From: Calliopum simillimum
Lineage: Eukaryota > Arthropoda > Insecta > Diptera > Lauxaniidae
Reading direction: 5' to 3'
NCBI GenBank assembly: GCA_951812925.1
Contig: OX638369.1
Coordinates: 45,317,061-45,381,060 of the forward strand
DNA length: 64,000 nt
Position numbers and translations under genes: made by a program
The notes under the pieces: generated by a model
Databases searched by the model: none
What the model was told of the DNA's origin: nothing
The model's input: only the letters and a program-made list of their open reading frames with translations
In this document: piece after piece, positions 39,395-52,340 of the stretch
Layout of the letters: each line of letters begins with the position of its first letter
Position numbering within the stretch: position 1 is the first letter of the stretch

Positions 39395-39631
39395 CCGTCG
39401 GGTTAAAATTACAGCTAGACATCTCATTTTTCGTGTTCGGAGAAAAAAGCGTTTTAAGTTTTTTGAAATTCGTTTTTTGTATGAGATTTTTCAGTTTTCT
39501 GCTATTTATTCTTTATATAAAATTCGATGGGGACTACATTTAAAAAAACCGACAACTTTTTTCATGTTTCTATATGCTTAACTCAAAACATCAATATATG
39601 TAGATGTCTAGTTGTAGTTTTAACCCGACGA
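39395..39631. mobile_element. Short MITE, 28-bp terminal inverted repeats
   Basis: Seen: CGTCGGGTTAAAATTACAGC at the left and the inverted form ending TAACCCGACG at the right, with TA on both sides. It begins six bases after the end of the large foldback element. Confidence 0.7.
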
Positions 39632-41372
39632 TATAAGTGACGATTATTTTCCGATATGCCCTTATAGTCCCGTATTTAATACCACAAGCTATCTTTTTCG
39701 ATGAACACATTGTGAAAAGTTTAATAAAATTATTTTGATTAGTTTTCCTGTGAGAATTATTATATTGTAAAAACAAGCTTATTATTTACACTGTACAACA
39801 TAAAAAAAATATTAAGATTCTGACAATGGATTTTGGCAAACAGGACCAAGAAAAAAATATATATGTTTTGGCGTTTTGAAAGTTTATAAATTAATTTTTT
39901 TTAGGGGGGTCAAAATTTCTCCATTTAAAGCATTCTTGCATTTTAAACTATAAGATCCTTGCATCATGAGTTCAGAAAACTGAGGATATTAATAGGAATA
40001 CTTTAATGGAAAACCTTTACCCTCCCCCACACATGGGTTATATTCTTAAAAAAGTACAAAAGTTACATCTAAAACGAGGGAATATGGAGTCAGTATGTGC
40101 CACAGAAATATTTGCTATAAAATTTCACCTCTATCCGCTGAATGCTAGAAAGTCGAAATTTCATCCTGAAAGCCATAAAAAAGAAGACTTCTCATACTGT
40201 ATTTTTATTACACTTTTTGTTTTCTTGTTTTGGGGTACCCAAATTGAAATTTTTCTTAAAATATTTTTGTAGAACATTTTAACCCTTTATAATCCATTTT
40301 TTGGGAAAAGGGGTCAAACAGATCCACAAAAACAGGATAAAATTGGTTAATACGTATCGAAAATTTTAGTTATGTGATTTTGTTATGACCGTGCGACAAC
40401 AAGTTTTATCCAAAACGTGGTTTTAAAGTTTTACAGTGGGTGTTTCTTACCGTTTCATAACAAAAATAGAAATAACTCATATAATAATTATAATTTTTCT
40501 CTTAAAATATTCAAATTCATCCAGAAGACTTCATGAAGGTAAATGAAAATGTAACCAACATTTCTTTTAAGTTAGAAAATATTGGCTACCTATTGTTTTA
40601 GTCTATTGATTAGTAGGTCGCCAAGAAAGAAGTAAGACGTTTTCTTTCTAGAAAGTCGAATAATTTCTTACTTTTTCTTTCTATTTCTCTTCATCACCAT
40701 ACTTCAATATTCTTTAAAAATTTCTCTATTTGGTGAAGAAATGTTTAAAAATGCACAAGACTCTGGGTTACCATATCAATTAGTATTTAAAACCATATAA
40801 AAAATTAAATTTCAAAACAAAAAACAAAAACAGATTTAACCCTTATAAATCACTACGGAAAGTTCTACCAACAATTAATAATTTTAAGCTTAAAATGCAA
40901 CACAAGTTTAAGGAAAACACAAGTAGTTGTGGTTTCAGCAAAAGGGTTTAATCATGAGACAAATATGGTGGAATAAACACAATCAGCCAGTGACGCATAT
41001 TTCAAGTCTATGGCAAACAGATTGGGAAGCATAAGGTCAAAATGTTGTGTACATTGAAATGGAGAACAAACAAGTTAAGGCTTAAGGTTCTATTGTAAGA
41101 TTATATGCACCAGTACATATAAGAGGAATGCAGAAACTTCAGCACACACATACAAAAAATATTTTAACGAAATTGTAGGAAATTTCTTATTTTTTGTTAA
41201 ATTTAAGTAGGGTTTTTTCAAATTTAAAGACAAAAGCGAATAATCATTAGACCGCATTATGGTAAATTTGAACATGTTTTCTGGCCAAAAGTACAAAAAT
41301 AAAGATATTTAGCTGAAAAACTAATTTTTTCAAACATTACATAAATTGAGCTAATTTAAAAACTTTATAAAT
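39632..41372. other. Noncoding DNA
   Basis: No gene, tandem array or inverted repeat of note was seen between the MITE at 39395-39631 and the coding relic at 41373. Confidence 0.5.
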
Positions 41373-42074
41373 TCATGAGATTAGATACATATTAAAAGCT
41401 CGAAATTTTTCATACGTACAAATATCATTACTTTCTGCTTCATCTTCAGTTTCTATTAGTTTGCTTAAACTATCTTCCTTATAATTTTCAACGCAACTTA
41501 ATAATTTTATGACTTCTAGTGCAAGTAGCGCTCGCTTTCGTTCTTTTATCCGTTTACTTAAAGAAATGCTGGAAATGGCGGGATCTGAGGTATTCAAAGT
41601 TCTATGAAAGACGTCAGAAAGATTTATTATTTTGTCATATTTGCGAGCGTGATGCAGTCTATCTAATTTAAAAATTTTATTCCGACACTCATCTGCGTCT
41701 TTTACAAAGTATCCTACCGGAAGTACCATATTTTGAATAATTTTCTTAGATTGAATAAGGACTTTATGGCATCGTATACCAGAGATACTTTTTTTTATGA
41801 TATCAGCAGTCACAAAACAAATTTTTTCAAAGTTTTGCAAATTTTGTAGATATTGAAATGATATACGAGTAGTTTTTCCCCATTTTTCTTTCAAATGTTT
41901 GCAAAAGGCTTTAGACTTTTCACCTAAATATTCCACAAACGAGTTCGATCTATCACCTTTGTTCAAGAGATTTATCAAATGATTTAAAACTGTTGACTCT
42001 TTGTCTTCATCGGCTCTCTAGATATCAATTAAGACTGCATTTCGTATTGAGAAGTTGTCTGAGTAAAATGTCGA
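41373..42074 (-). pseudogene. Unrecognised coding relic, about 230 codons with one internal stop
   Basis: Seen: a 201-codon stop-free stretch (41978-41373) whose coding-like character extends upstream in the same frame to about 42074, across a single TAG at 42018-42020. The predicted protein is soluble, Lys/Glu-rich and without membrane segments. It includes KEKWGKTTRISFQYLQ and NMVLPVGYFVKDADECR. An alternative to a nonsense mutation is a splice acceptor ending in that TAG. No domain was recognised, no start Met is obvious, and no second exon was found. It is the longest non-repetitive open frame in the window apart from the receptor. It could be a transposon-derived gene or a host gene remnant. 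Confidence 0.4.
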
Positions 42075-44754
42075 TTATGAAAAAATCGCACAAAAGCGCA
42101 AAAAAAATTTTTTACATAAGAGCTCAAAATTGGTTGTTCTACATATTTATATAAGTTAGACAGAGGCCTAGGCTGGGCTGTGTTTTTCCGGGTTCACCAA
42201 ATCTTAAATTTAAAAAAAAGTTTTACAATTTAAAGCTCACTAAAGAAAACGTAAATTTCTTTAAAACCACTTTACGAAAAGACAAATTTTTTTATATACA
42301 AAGTAACTACTTTCTATTAGTTCCCGTTTCCATTTTTAATATTTTTAATTAACTTTGAATTAAAAGAAATATTCACTTTTTAACATATACGAATTTTTTG
42401 AGCGAGAACAACATAATTTTTATTAATCCAGTACGAAAAACTTTGTTACTTGTGTAGCTGAAGGATAAAAAATTTCAGAAAAAACTAATTATGGGAATTT
42501 TCTCTCGCAAGTAAGTATTCACATTTGAATAGCATACCCAAAACTTTATTTTTTAACTGTTTAATTTTGTATAAAGCAAAAAAAAAAAAAATAATCCCCA
42601 AAATGACTCAAAAGTTAGCAGGACTCTTGAAAACGATATCTTTATTTTTTCATTCTGAGAAAAATCAATGAAGCACTTTTGACTCTAGTGAAGGCCCATT
42701 TTGGCTAAAAATATATTTTTTTTTGTCATAACTTTTTTTTTTGATTGCAAATTGGGTGCTTTAGAAATAAAGACTATGTATGTACTTGCAAAAATTTTGG
42801 CGTTTAAAAATTATAATTTTTTTTAGTTGGTATAGATAATGGCCCCTATTGCAGTTGTCGATTTGCGATAAAATCGATGGCCATCAATATTCTCATCCCA
42901 AAATTGATTTTCTTACGTTCTTCAATTTCTCGATCAGAAAAATTAGTTTTTTACTCAAAAGCAAGGCATCTTACGAATAAAGTGAACTGCTTGGAATTGT
43001 CCAAAAAATACGTATGAATTTTTTGAAATATTTTAAAAATTATTATGGAAGGAAACTGAACATATTTTTAGTATTTTGAAGATAAATGTTTCCTTTACTT
43101 TTTGGCAATTGATAGTTTTAGTCGTCATTATGGTAACTGCTAAGAAAATATCAAAAAACTTGAAAGGACAATTTTGATTTTATGAGAAGATATAAATACA
43201 TGATGTGTATGCAGTTATGTGCAATTTTGGCAATAAAAAATATTAGCTAGTAAATTGTATGTCATATTTTTTTGTTCACTTAAGGACTTTCACGCTTAAC
43301 AAAAATCTTTATTAAACATAAAAAACAAATGTGGCAACTTGACTACGATACCATAAGAAAAGTTTGCTTATGCTTGTTTCAAAGGATATACTCATATGCG
43401 AAGATATAGTACACTTTAGTAACATGAAAATGGGTTAATAATCTAATTTAAAATTTTATTTTGCATATCCTTGTCGGTATATGTATGAAATACGGATATT
43501 ACACTTTTCAAAAAAAAATAATGTAAAAAAGGCCTGAAAAAACTCGAGAACTGCATTGAGGACTGTAAATAAAACTCATGATAAAAACCATTTCAAATGC
43601 AAAGGAAGGAAACAAAAAAGCCACATTTAATTTGTGAAACTTTGTATGCTTTGCGAATATCCTTTACACATACACGTATTCAGTTATCCCTGGTACTCTT
43701 TGTGAAACCTGAAAATTTTTTATTTAATTTACTTTCAATTTAAAAGTTTTGCTGTGTTTGCCCCCTTTATGTATTATATGCTCTGGAGCAGCAGTAGCAG
43801 CGGTATGCAGCAGCAAAAAACATTTTTAAGCAGCCAAGCAGCAATTTTTGAACTTTGACTTTATGCATATTTTATGACAAAGTAAATCAAAATCGCCGAG
43901 TTGGTTTTTATCAAAACAGAGGAGGAAAAAGTCCTGGTTTGGTCGCGTACTCAACCAAAAGCGTCAACGTTGGAGACATCGACGTTGACGACGATTTCGT
44001 TGTATAAAATGCGACAAATTCGAAGAAACCGCAAATTTCGGCAAAAAACACAGAAGACAGAATAAAATAACAAGCTGAGACGAAAGTGCAAAAAAAAGCA
44101 AAATAATAAGGAAGGGAGCTTACGGTTTTACATACTTAATGGGCTGAAAATGATAACAACAATGTTAAGGGCTTGACAAGATAGACATGAAAGGAACAGC
44201 AGAATATGACAACAAGGCCGACTAGCGCAGATCCCTTTTAAGTGAAAATATTGCTTACCGTTTTGGCTAAGCAGACAAATTTTCATTTAAACGGCCGGAA
44301 TACTCGGTTACGTTGAGTCGTCAACCCTCTAATTGCATTTCTATCCGGAATGATCGAAACCGGCGGTAGTTTCGAATATAACGAATTGATAAATACATTT
44401 GTGGCCATCCCAATGTTTGAAATGACCATGCCTTTAAATGTCTTATCACCAAGATATTGACTTTAAGGCATTTGATGAGATGGGGATACGACGATTCCAT
44501 TCTGATCCTATTATTACATTTTCTAGAATAGTCCCAGTGCAGTAAACCGAACTTTCCTTCCGATTACAGAGTGCCCAGTCTCTGTTAAAATGCAAATCAA
44601 ATGTCAATCGTTCTTAGTTCTTTTCTGGCTCAAAATCGAGTATAGACATTTGATAATCTAGGTGTTGTCTTTGTAGAATTGATATTGGTCTTTTTCAAAA
44701 TGGGCCTTCAGTAGAATAAAAAGCGCTCCATTGGTTGTTGCCGGAATGAAAAAA
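42075..44754. other. Noncoding DNA
   Basis: AT-rich with homopolymers. A CAGCAGTAGCAGCGG stretch near 43790. No coding region recognised. Confidence 0.5.
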
Positions 44755-45350
44755 AAACTAGTGTTACCATTGGCCTGGCCAAACATTAAATACCCTACAC
44801 TGCAGTATTTTTAATATTTTGCTTATATGGGGGGTGCTACGCCATATTTCCGAGTTCACACAGTTTTTGCTCAGAACTTGCATTTGTAGTTCTTAGTATC
44901 TGAGTAAAATTTGGTTGGATTATCTCAAAAAAATCTTTTAGTGTAGTGTTTACAGCTTTTTCTCATATGGGAGGTGCCACACCCTCTTGTCCGAGTTTGT
45001 CTTGTTTTAGCACAGGGCGAGCATTTATAGTCCTTAGTATTTGAGTGAAATTTACTTGGATTTTCTCAAAAAACTCTTTCAGTACAGGATTTTTAAACTT
45101 TAGCTTATATGGGAGGTGCTACGCTCTATTGTCCGAGTTTACCCCGTTTTAGCTCGGAGCTTGCATTTATGGTTTTTTGGTGTCTGAGTAACATTTAAAT
45201 CGATTATCTCAAAAAAACAACGTTTTGAAGCTTTTGCTTATATGGGAGGTTCCATGCCCCCTTGTTCAAATTCGCTCAGTTTTTTTTTAGAGCTTGCGCT
45301 TACAATTCGTAGTAAGTATTTATGTGTATTTCGGTTGCCTTGTCGTGAAA
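44755..45350 (+). repeat. Dispersed repeat family A, multi-subunit copy
   Basis: Seen: a head CATTGGCCTGGCCAAACATT followed by about four subunits of 110-150 bp, each with ATATGGGAGGTGCCACGCCC-like sequence, a GCTC-GAGCTTGCATTTA block and TTGGATTATCTCAAAAAA. Confidence 0.65.
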
Positions 45351-45399
45351 AATACTCCCAAAGTTGCATTTTGAAAATGGCCCAGTATCCAATATAAAA

Positions 45400-46500
45400 A
45401 TGGGAAAAAAGTTTCAATAAAAATGGGTGGAGCCACGCCCTCTCATTCTAAAATAAAAAATTTGTCATATCTATGAAACTATTTGACACAGGTGTTCGCA
45501 TCACTTTATCTGAAATCAAATCTATTCACCTTTGCCAAATAGTTTCAGAGATATGACAAATTTGTTTTTTTTAGAATGAGGGGGCAAGACCCCACCCATT
45601 TTTTATTGAAAGTTTGTTTCCCAGTGCCAATTAGATATGTACCAAACTTCAGTTACCTGAGTCAAATATTTTCAGAGATACAACAAATTTCGGGTGGAGA
45701 AGGCGTGGCGCTTCCCATTTTTTTATTGGATATTATTTTCTCAAGTATTTTTCATATATGTACTTAATCTCATACTCCTATGTCAAATAGTTTCAAAGAT
45801 AGGAATGATTGTTTCCTTATTTTCATATAAACAGCGTTTTTCCGGCACGGTCAAATATGTTCCGATCTGGACCAAATTTGTTTTGCTTGGTGCCTATATC
45901 TACGAGACCAAAATAAGAACAGAATAAAAAATACTACTTCCATATCAACTAAGTATGTACCTTAAATTGGTTTAACATTTTTATAGTGCCATATCCTGTT
46001 CGCTTCACTTTACCTGAAATCAAATCTTATTCATATGAGTCAAATAATTTCAGAGATATGATAAATTTGATTTTTTAGCAGTAGGAGGCGTAACTCCGCC
46101 CTTTTTTTAGTAAAAAAATTTTTTCCCAGTGTCAATAACATATGTTCCGAATCTCATTCCCCTGAGTCTAGTATTTCCAGAGATACAAGAATTTCCGGTT
46201 GAAGGGGCGTGACATCGCCCATTTTTTTATTGAATACAGTTTACTCAAGCATTGTTCATATACATACCAAATCTCATCTACTTATGTCAAATAGTTTCAA
46301 AGATAGGACTGATTCTTGCGATTAAAGCCCCATTAAGTAGCGTTTTTCCGACCTTCAACGGCCTTGCGGCACGGTCAAATATTTTCCGATCGAAACCAAA
46401 ATTTTAATGCTTGATACTTACATCAATAGGAAACTTTTTAGCTCCTGGGAGCAAGGTTTTTTAATTTTTAATTTTTACCATGTAACTAATGATAGGTCTA
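45400..46500. repeat. Dispersed repeat family B, mostly inverted units
   Basis: Seen: a short forward unit (45415-45510), then two inverted units (about 45530-45925 and 46000-46480) with AAATAGTTTCAGAGATATGA, GGGGCGTGACATCGCCC and CGGCCTTGCGGCACGGTC. Same family as 36055-37515. Confidence 0.65.
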
Positions 46501-48663
46501 CTGATTATGCCAGCACTCTAATTATGCTAGGATCTAAAGGGACCTTTTCCATAATTTTAAAATTTCATCAGTGTTTTTCAATACATTTCGGGTTTTTTTA
46601 AATTTCTAGACTCCTACAATACTTTTCGGAAGTTTTATACTTTTCAGGCCAGATATTTTGGCCTATTTCAATAATTTTGGAATTTCGACTTTTTCATCAT
46701 TTCTCGACATTATTCAAGTATTTGAAAGCTTTTCGGCTTTTATTAGAATTTCTTGGTTTTTTTCATTGCTTTTAATAATAATAAATTTTCGACTTTTCAA
46801 AAGATTTTCAACTTTTTCTATTTTTTCAAAATTTCTGGAGTTTTTCAATAATTTCATAAATTTGTGACTCTTTTAACATTTCGCGACATTCTTCAAAATT
46901 TAATCTATTTTCAATTTCGTTAGCATTCTGTGATGATATTGGACTTTTTAACATACTTATTTTGAATTATTCAAAATTTCTCGATTTGTTTCCAAAAAGG
47001 CTTACCTTAACACTTTTAAGAGATTCAGTAGATAAGTTTTTTCCGATCAGGGGAAGGATGCAGAGGAAGTATTGAAAAGTAAGAGTAGTTTTTTAGATGC
47101 TTCGAGAAAAGATAAGTGCGAAAGTGCCCAGAGATTTCAGCTTCCATTGTAAATATTTTCTCATTATTTCAATTTCTAATTTCCCCACAACTTAATATAC
47201 CCTTTACCTTTCCCATACAATGTAGCGTCCTTTCGAAAAGACACAAGTTAAAGAGAATAAATGTCATCTTTTTTAGCTCACATTGTCGTCGTCGTCGCGA
47301 GAGACTTTTATTGCCAAACGATGTACTTGAGCATGTGGTTGGCAAGTGGGTAAATGGGTTTTGTTTTTGTAAAGGATATGCATATGATAAAAGGTTACCA
47401 GGGCTACTGTATACATGACGCACTTTACCAAAGAAAACAAGACGAAGAAAAAATTGCAAAGCCAAATGCAAATAGCAATGAAAACTTCTTTTTTTATTTT
47501 TTCTTCTGTAACGAGTGCTACTGTGGAGAGAGGGATGTGCATATCCACATCCTTGAAGGAAAGGGCTACCGGAAATGCAAAGTGTGCATGTGGCACGAGT
47601 GAGCGCGCGCCTTCGTCGTTTCCAATGCTATTAATAATGCACATGCTGGATTTTTATTTCATCTTGTCGTTGCTGTTGTTGCATTTGATATTGTCCCTTT
47701 CAAGGAGTTTACATTGTAAAACTTCTTTAGTGCAAAGGAGAGTAAAATGATTTGCATTTGCGTGCCTGCAAAGTCACGGAAATTCCTATTAAACTTGAGG
47801 AACGAGAATCAGCTGATAAGCTGATACATACTTGTATAATAGTTATATCGGGACAAATTTGGCTTAAAAATAATATCTTCACGAATGTCCTTTGAATTTT
47901 TGAAGTAATATAAATGCAAATTAACAAAAATTATGTCATTAATTTAAAATATTTTTCTTCTTTAAATAAAATCAAAATATTTGGTAGCAGCAACAATTTA
48001 CCAAAGTTTATTGCCCTCATTTTATTCGTTGTTGCAGCAACAATTTTCTTGTCCATGAACAGCAGCGGTAGCAACATGTTTATATTGAAATCATATTAAA
48101 TTTATGTGATGCTCCATAGGGATAAATTAATCATTTTAATTTAATGCGTGCGCCATATGCTGTATATCGTTGGTGCCGCGAATAAAACGATTGCATTATA
48201 AAACGAATCCACGCAATATGGCTAAGAAAAAATAATGAAAAAACACAAAATACTGACAAAGGAAGAATGCTCGTTTGGTCCATAATGCAGGGTATGTCAA
48301 GGACTTTTGCAAATGAATTATTTATCAAAAAATACAACGCATCATAAAACAACCGCGTTGTAAAACAACTTCATCCACATTTGCCAAGGTGTGGCTTATT
48401 GAAAAATCGTCTGGCATTTTGTAATTTTTTATTTAAAATAAAATTAAAAATGGTCTCAAAGCCACACTTGAGCTATGTTCCTTTTGGGATCCAAAAGGCA
48501 TTGGCTTGCACATTAATTAAACGTACGCACACCATTGCTTTTGATGAAGTTGTCTGCCGGTATTTAATTTTGCTGATGAATTAAAAGTATATATGTACAT
48601 TAAGATGGGTTAATTTGTATGGAAGGAAAACATTTAAAAAAAAAAAAATGTTCAAAAATTACA
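46501..48663. other. T-rich degenerate repeat followed by noncoding DNA
   Basis: 46560-47020 repeats TTTCGACTTTTTCA-like phrases and resembles the Helitron minisatellite in style. 47030-48600 looks single-copy, with overlapping short open frames on both strands but no recognised protein. Confidence 0.45.
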
Positions 48664-49529
48664 CAGGTTTACAAAAAAAAAAAAAAATGTCATGGCGTTT
48701 TGATCAGACTATGTGTTTCCTAGGGACTTTGACGTCCTGAATCCGAATCCGGGGTCCATTTTTTCCAGAACGTCTGAGAAAAAAGATTTCAAGGTCATAT
48801 GGAGGTCAAAATGGGATTCGTGTGTTTGTTAGTAATAAATTCGCTAAAATTCTGAAACTAATTTCTTATCATTGAATTCGTAATCCTTAAAAAGAATATG
48901 TAATCAAAAACGGTCTCTCAGACCCAGTTTCGGAGATATAGCCATCGGAAGATCCGGATACATCTTCTGTGAAAATCGCTATAAGTTGAGAACCCCTGAA
49001 TGGATTTAAAAAATATTGGTGTCACATGAAAGGTATTTTAACAACCTATAAAATTGGATTCATAGTTTTGGAGATATGACCTTTTTTGAAATTTTGAGAA
49101 ATTTTTCAATTACAACAACAAATACATTAACAACATCAGCAACAACAACAACAACAACAAAATACCTTTCATATGACATCAATATTTTCCAAATCCATCC
49201 AGTGGTTCCCAACTTATAGCGGTTTTCATAGAATATATATCCGGATCTTCCGATGGCTATATCTCGGAAACTGGGTCTGAGAGACCGTTTTTGATTACAT
49301 ATTCTTTTTAAAGATTACGAATTCAATGATAAAAAATTAGTTTCAGAATTTTAGCGAATTTATCACTAAACGACACATGACCATTTTGACCTTCATGTGA
49401 CCTTGAAATCTTTTTCCTCAGACGTTCTGGAAAAAAACGGATTACGGATTCGGATTCAGGACGTCAAAGTCCCTAGGAAACACATAGTCTGATCAAAACG
49501 CCATGACATTTTTTTATTTTGTAAACCTG
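48664..49529. mobile_element. 866-bp foldback element
   Basis: Seen: CAGGTTTAC at the left and GTAAACCTG at the right. Inverted arms of about 420 bp include TGTCATGGCGTTTTGATCAG and GGGACTTTGACGTCCTGAAT. The centre holds an (ACA)n run near 49100-49160. Confidence 0.75.
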
Positions 49530-50565
49530 AATTATTAAAAAAAAGTTTAAAAAAGCTCCCAAAAATTTCACACGTATTTCTTGGCCAATCCGAAGCATTC
49601 TATGCCTTGTACACTTTTTTCGTAAGATGTTTTCCTCTTGAGTAAACAAAGAGTTTTGCCTGCCGCGGGCGTACAGAAGCCAAAAACTCTCATCTAGCGA
49701 CCAAATCCCATTTTGAGTCATACATCATTTTAAAGCTTATATTTAAAGCACTTTTAAAAAAAATTTAGGGCGTGTTTTTTTAATAAAAATTCAAAAGTAT
49801 TTTTAAGTTTATAAATTTTTTGTGAAAAAAATTTTTTTTAAGTTATATTTTTTTATAAAAAGAACACTTAAAAATGAATGGGACTCAGATATATCAATTG
49901 GCAAACTTTGATGTAAGCCATAAATTTTTGAAAGAACACCCTTTTCATGAAGAAAAACTAAAAAAGCCAATTTCAACACCCTGTATTTTAACAACTAGGA
50001 CCAAATCCTCCCGGATTATTGTTTTTGCACACCGTAATCACCATGCTGCCAAATTTGAGTGAAATCGGAGACAAAAAAATTTTCAGCTGGTACGCTTGGC
50101 TAGGAAGACCCATATCACACCAACAAAGGAGTCAACCCTCACCATCTCCAAATTTTCGGAAAGTTGGCATAGTTGTTGAAGATCATCAATCTAATGCTCG
50201 TGCAAAATTTTGGATTAAAAACCGAAGTGGTTCTCAAAATACCTAAAGTATTCCTAAAGTTCGAAAAAAGTATCAAAAAACTTTTTAAGTGACTTAAAAA
50301 TATTAAAAGGCTGTAACTTGGCAACTAATTAATATATTTCTTAAAAAGAAACACCGCATCAAAGGCAATTGTATAGGCTTTAAAATGTTTAAAAAAATAT
50401 GTATTTTTGTCAAGGGTTAAGGTCATATTTTCAGCATCAAAAGGGCCCAAATCAAATATCTCAAAAAACTACATTTTAAAATTTTTTAAAAAAATTTATG
50501 TCAAAGGCTTATTTATCTTCCTACTTACTGTAAATTTGGTGGTGAAGCTCTTGCTAGTTTTGGAA
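49530..50565. other. Noncoding DNA between foldback and Helitron
   Basis: AT-rich, short open frames only, none recognised. Confidence 0.5.
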
Positions 50566-50934
50566 TCTATACTATTTATATAAAATTGCTTATATGGAAA
50601 CCCCATGTAACGATTTGGTGCAAAATATACCGAACCGATTTTAATAATTTTTTTTTTAAAACCTTCTACGTGTAATAACAAACGGGATTGTTTACTTATT
50701 TTTTTGGTTTTTATAAGATAAACCTTTCTTTTTTTAGTATGAAGTTGTTGAAAAAAAAAAAAATTCAATGCTTGCATAAAAATGTTCGTTTGCATTTCAG
50801 TCGCTATGGCTTGCTGCGCCATGAGTTATGTGTTGTTGTTGTTGTTGTCTTTTCCGTCTCTTTCATTTACTGTTTTTTTTTATTCTTGATGTTGTGTTGT
50901 TGATGAGAGCAAAAAAGAGAGTGCTTTCGTCAGT

Positions 50935-51840
50935 GATGCCAACTCAATATTTTCAATATTTTTGGACTTTTCACGATGTTTTACATGTTTTTCAATATTT
51001 TTCAATTCTTTTTGACTTTTTTCGATATTCAAGATGTTTTTCGAAACACTTGGACTTTGACATATTTCACTATTTTTCGAAACTTTTGATTTTGTTTCGA
51101 TATATTGGATGTTTTGTTTTTAGATTTTTACCGATTTCTTCAATGTGTTTCAATATTTTTCAAAACTTTTGGGGTTATACCGATATATAGGATGTTTTTC
51201 GATTTTTTTTTTTTGTAATTTTACCGATATTTTGTATGTTTTTCGATAAACTTAGACTTTTGCCGATTTCTTCGATGTGTATATAGGATGTTTTTCGACG
51301 TTTTTGGACTTTAACCGATATTTTGGATGTTTTTCTATAAACTTGGACTTTACCGGTTTCTTCGTTGCATTTCAATATTTTCCGAAACTTTTGGACCCAT
51401 TTTCGATATAATGAATATTTTTCGATATATGTATTTGGACTTTCACCGATTTCTTTAATGTTTTCCAATAGTTTTGGATTTCTACCGATATGTAGGATGT
51501 TTTTCGGCATTTTTGAACCTTTACCGATATTTTAGATGTTTTTCAATATTTTTCAAAACTTTTGGACTTTTACCGATATTTTGGAAGTTTTTCGTTATAT
51601 TTGGACTTTTACCTATACTTTAGATGTTCTTCTATACTTTTAGACTTTTGCCGATATTTTTGATGTTTTTCGATACATTTGGGCTTTTACCGATATTTTA
51701 GATGTTTTTCAATATTTTTCGAAACTTTTGAACATTTACCGATATTTTGGACGTTTTTCCATAAACTTGAACTCTTACCGATTTCTTCAATGTATTTTTT
51801 AATATTTTGCGATACTTCTGTTTGTGGCACATTGTTTTAA
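50935..51840. repeat. Degenerate minisatellite inside the Helitron
   Basis: Seen: many diverged copies built from CTTTTACCGATATTTTGGATG, TTTTTCGATAAACTTGGA and TTCTTCGATGT modules, repeating roughly every 40-55 bp. An open frame of 111 codons on the minus strand (51175-51510) arises from the repeats. Confidence 0.75.
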
Positions 51841-51896
51841 AAAATAAAAAAAAGTTTTCGTTATAATTTTTTTGTGCAATCTGGCTTTTTATTAAA

Positions 51897-51914
51897 ACCC
51901 GTGCATCGCCGGGT
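51897..51914 (+). terminator. Helitron 3'-terminal hairpin
   Basis: Seen: ACCCG, an 8-base loop, then CGGGT, ending 7 bases before the CTAG terminus. In Helitrons this hairpin marks the end of rolling-circle replication. Confidence 0.7.
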
Positions 51915-52071
51915 AAAACAGCTAGTTATAAATAAAATAAGACACAAATGTCAAAAAGATATCATTTATTTATAGATTTTTTCAACAAAAAAATTCATTA
52001 GACGCTGAACCGTTGACTTTTTGAGTCACTGAAATAATTTTTGAGTTAGAAAAGTTTAATTTTTTCAGTGG

Positions 52072-52340
52072 CTTTTGATAGCCATAATATTCCTTACCAA
52101 ACTATAGCTTCAAACATTTCCGATTGGAATCTTACTTTCCAAGTTATCTACCTTTGAAATAAGTAAAGGGATATCGATTTCATGTGTTATATCGGTTCTT
52201 CGCTGAAATTATGTAATCCTTTATGGGGTTTGAGATGCGTTAACTTCAAAAGGTAATATCTTGGAAAGTGAGAGTCCAATCGAAAAAGTATGAAGGTATA
52301 GTTTGATAAGAAATATTATGACTATTCGATGACATTGAAT
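52072..52340. repeat. Imperfect palindrome
   Basis: Seen: AACTATAGCTTCAAACATTT with TTCCGATTGGAATCTTACTT on the left, mirrored on the right (AGTGAGAGTCCAATCG, GAAGGTATAGTTTGATAAGA). The arms are about 120 bp. Ends not resolved. Confidence 0.6.

Larger units (their letters stand above)
50566..51925 (+). mobile_element. Non-autonomous Helitron-like element
   Basis: Seen: the left end is TCTATACTATTTATATAAAA preceded by A. The right end is a hairpin (51897-51914) followed by AAAACAGCTAG and a T outside. Known for Helitrons: 5' TC, a 3' hairpin about 10 bp before CTRR, insertion between A and T, no target duplication and no terminal inverted repeats. All of these hold. No Rep/helicase is encoded; the interior is mainly a minisatellite at 50935-51840. 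Strand is given from the 5'-to-3' termini. Confidence 0.75.

Noticed and set aside
47116..47750. Overlapping open frames on both strands around a CGTCGTCGTCGCG stretch
   Set aside because: Mutually overlapping frames without conserved motifs or splice signals; more likely base composition than genes.
51175..51510. 111-codon minus-strand frame
   Set aside because: It translates the Helitron minisatellite; amino acid repeats mirror the DNA repeats.
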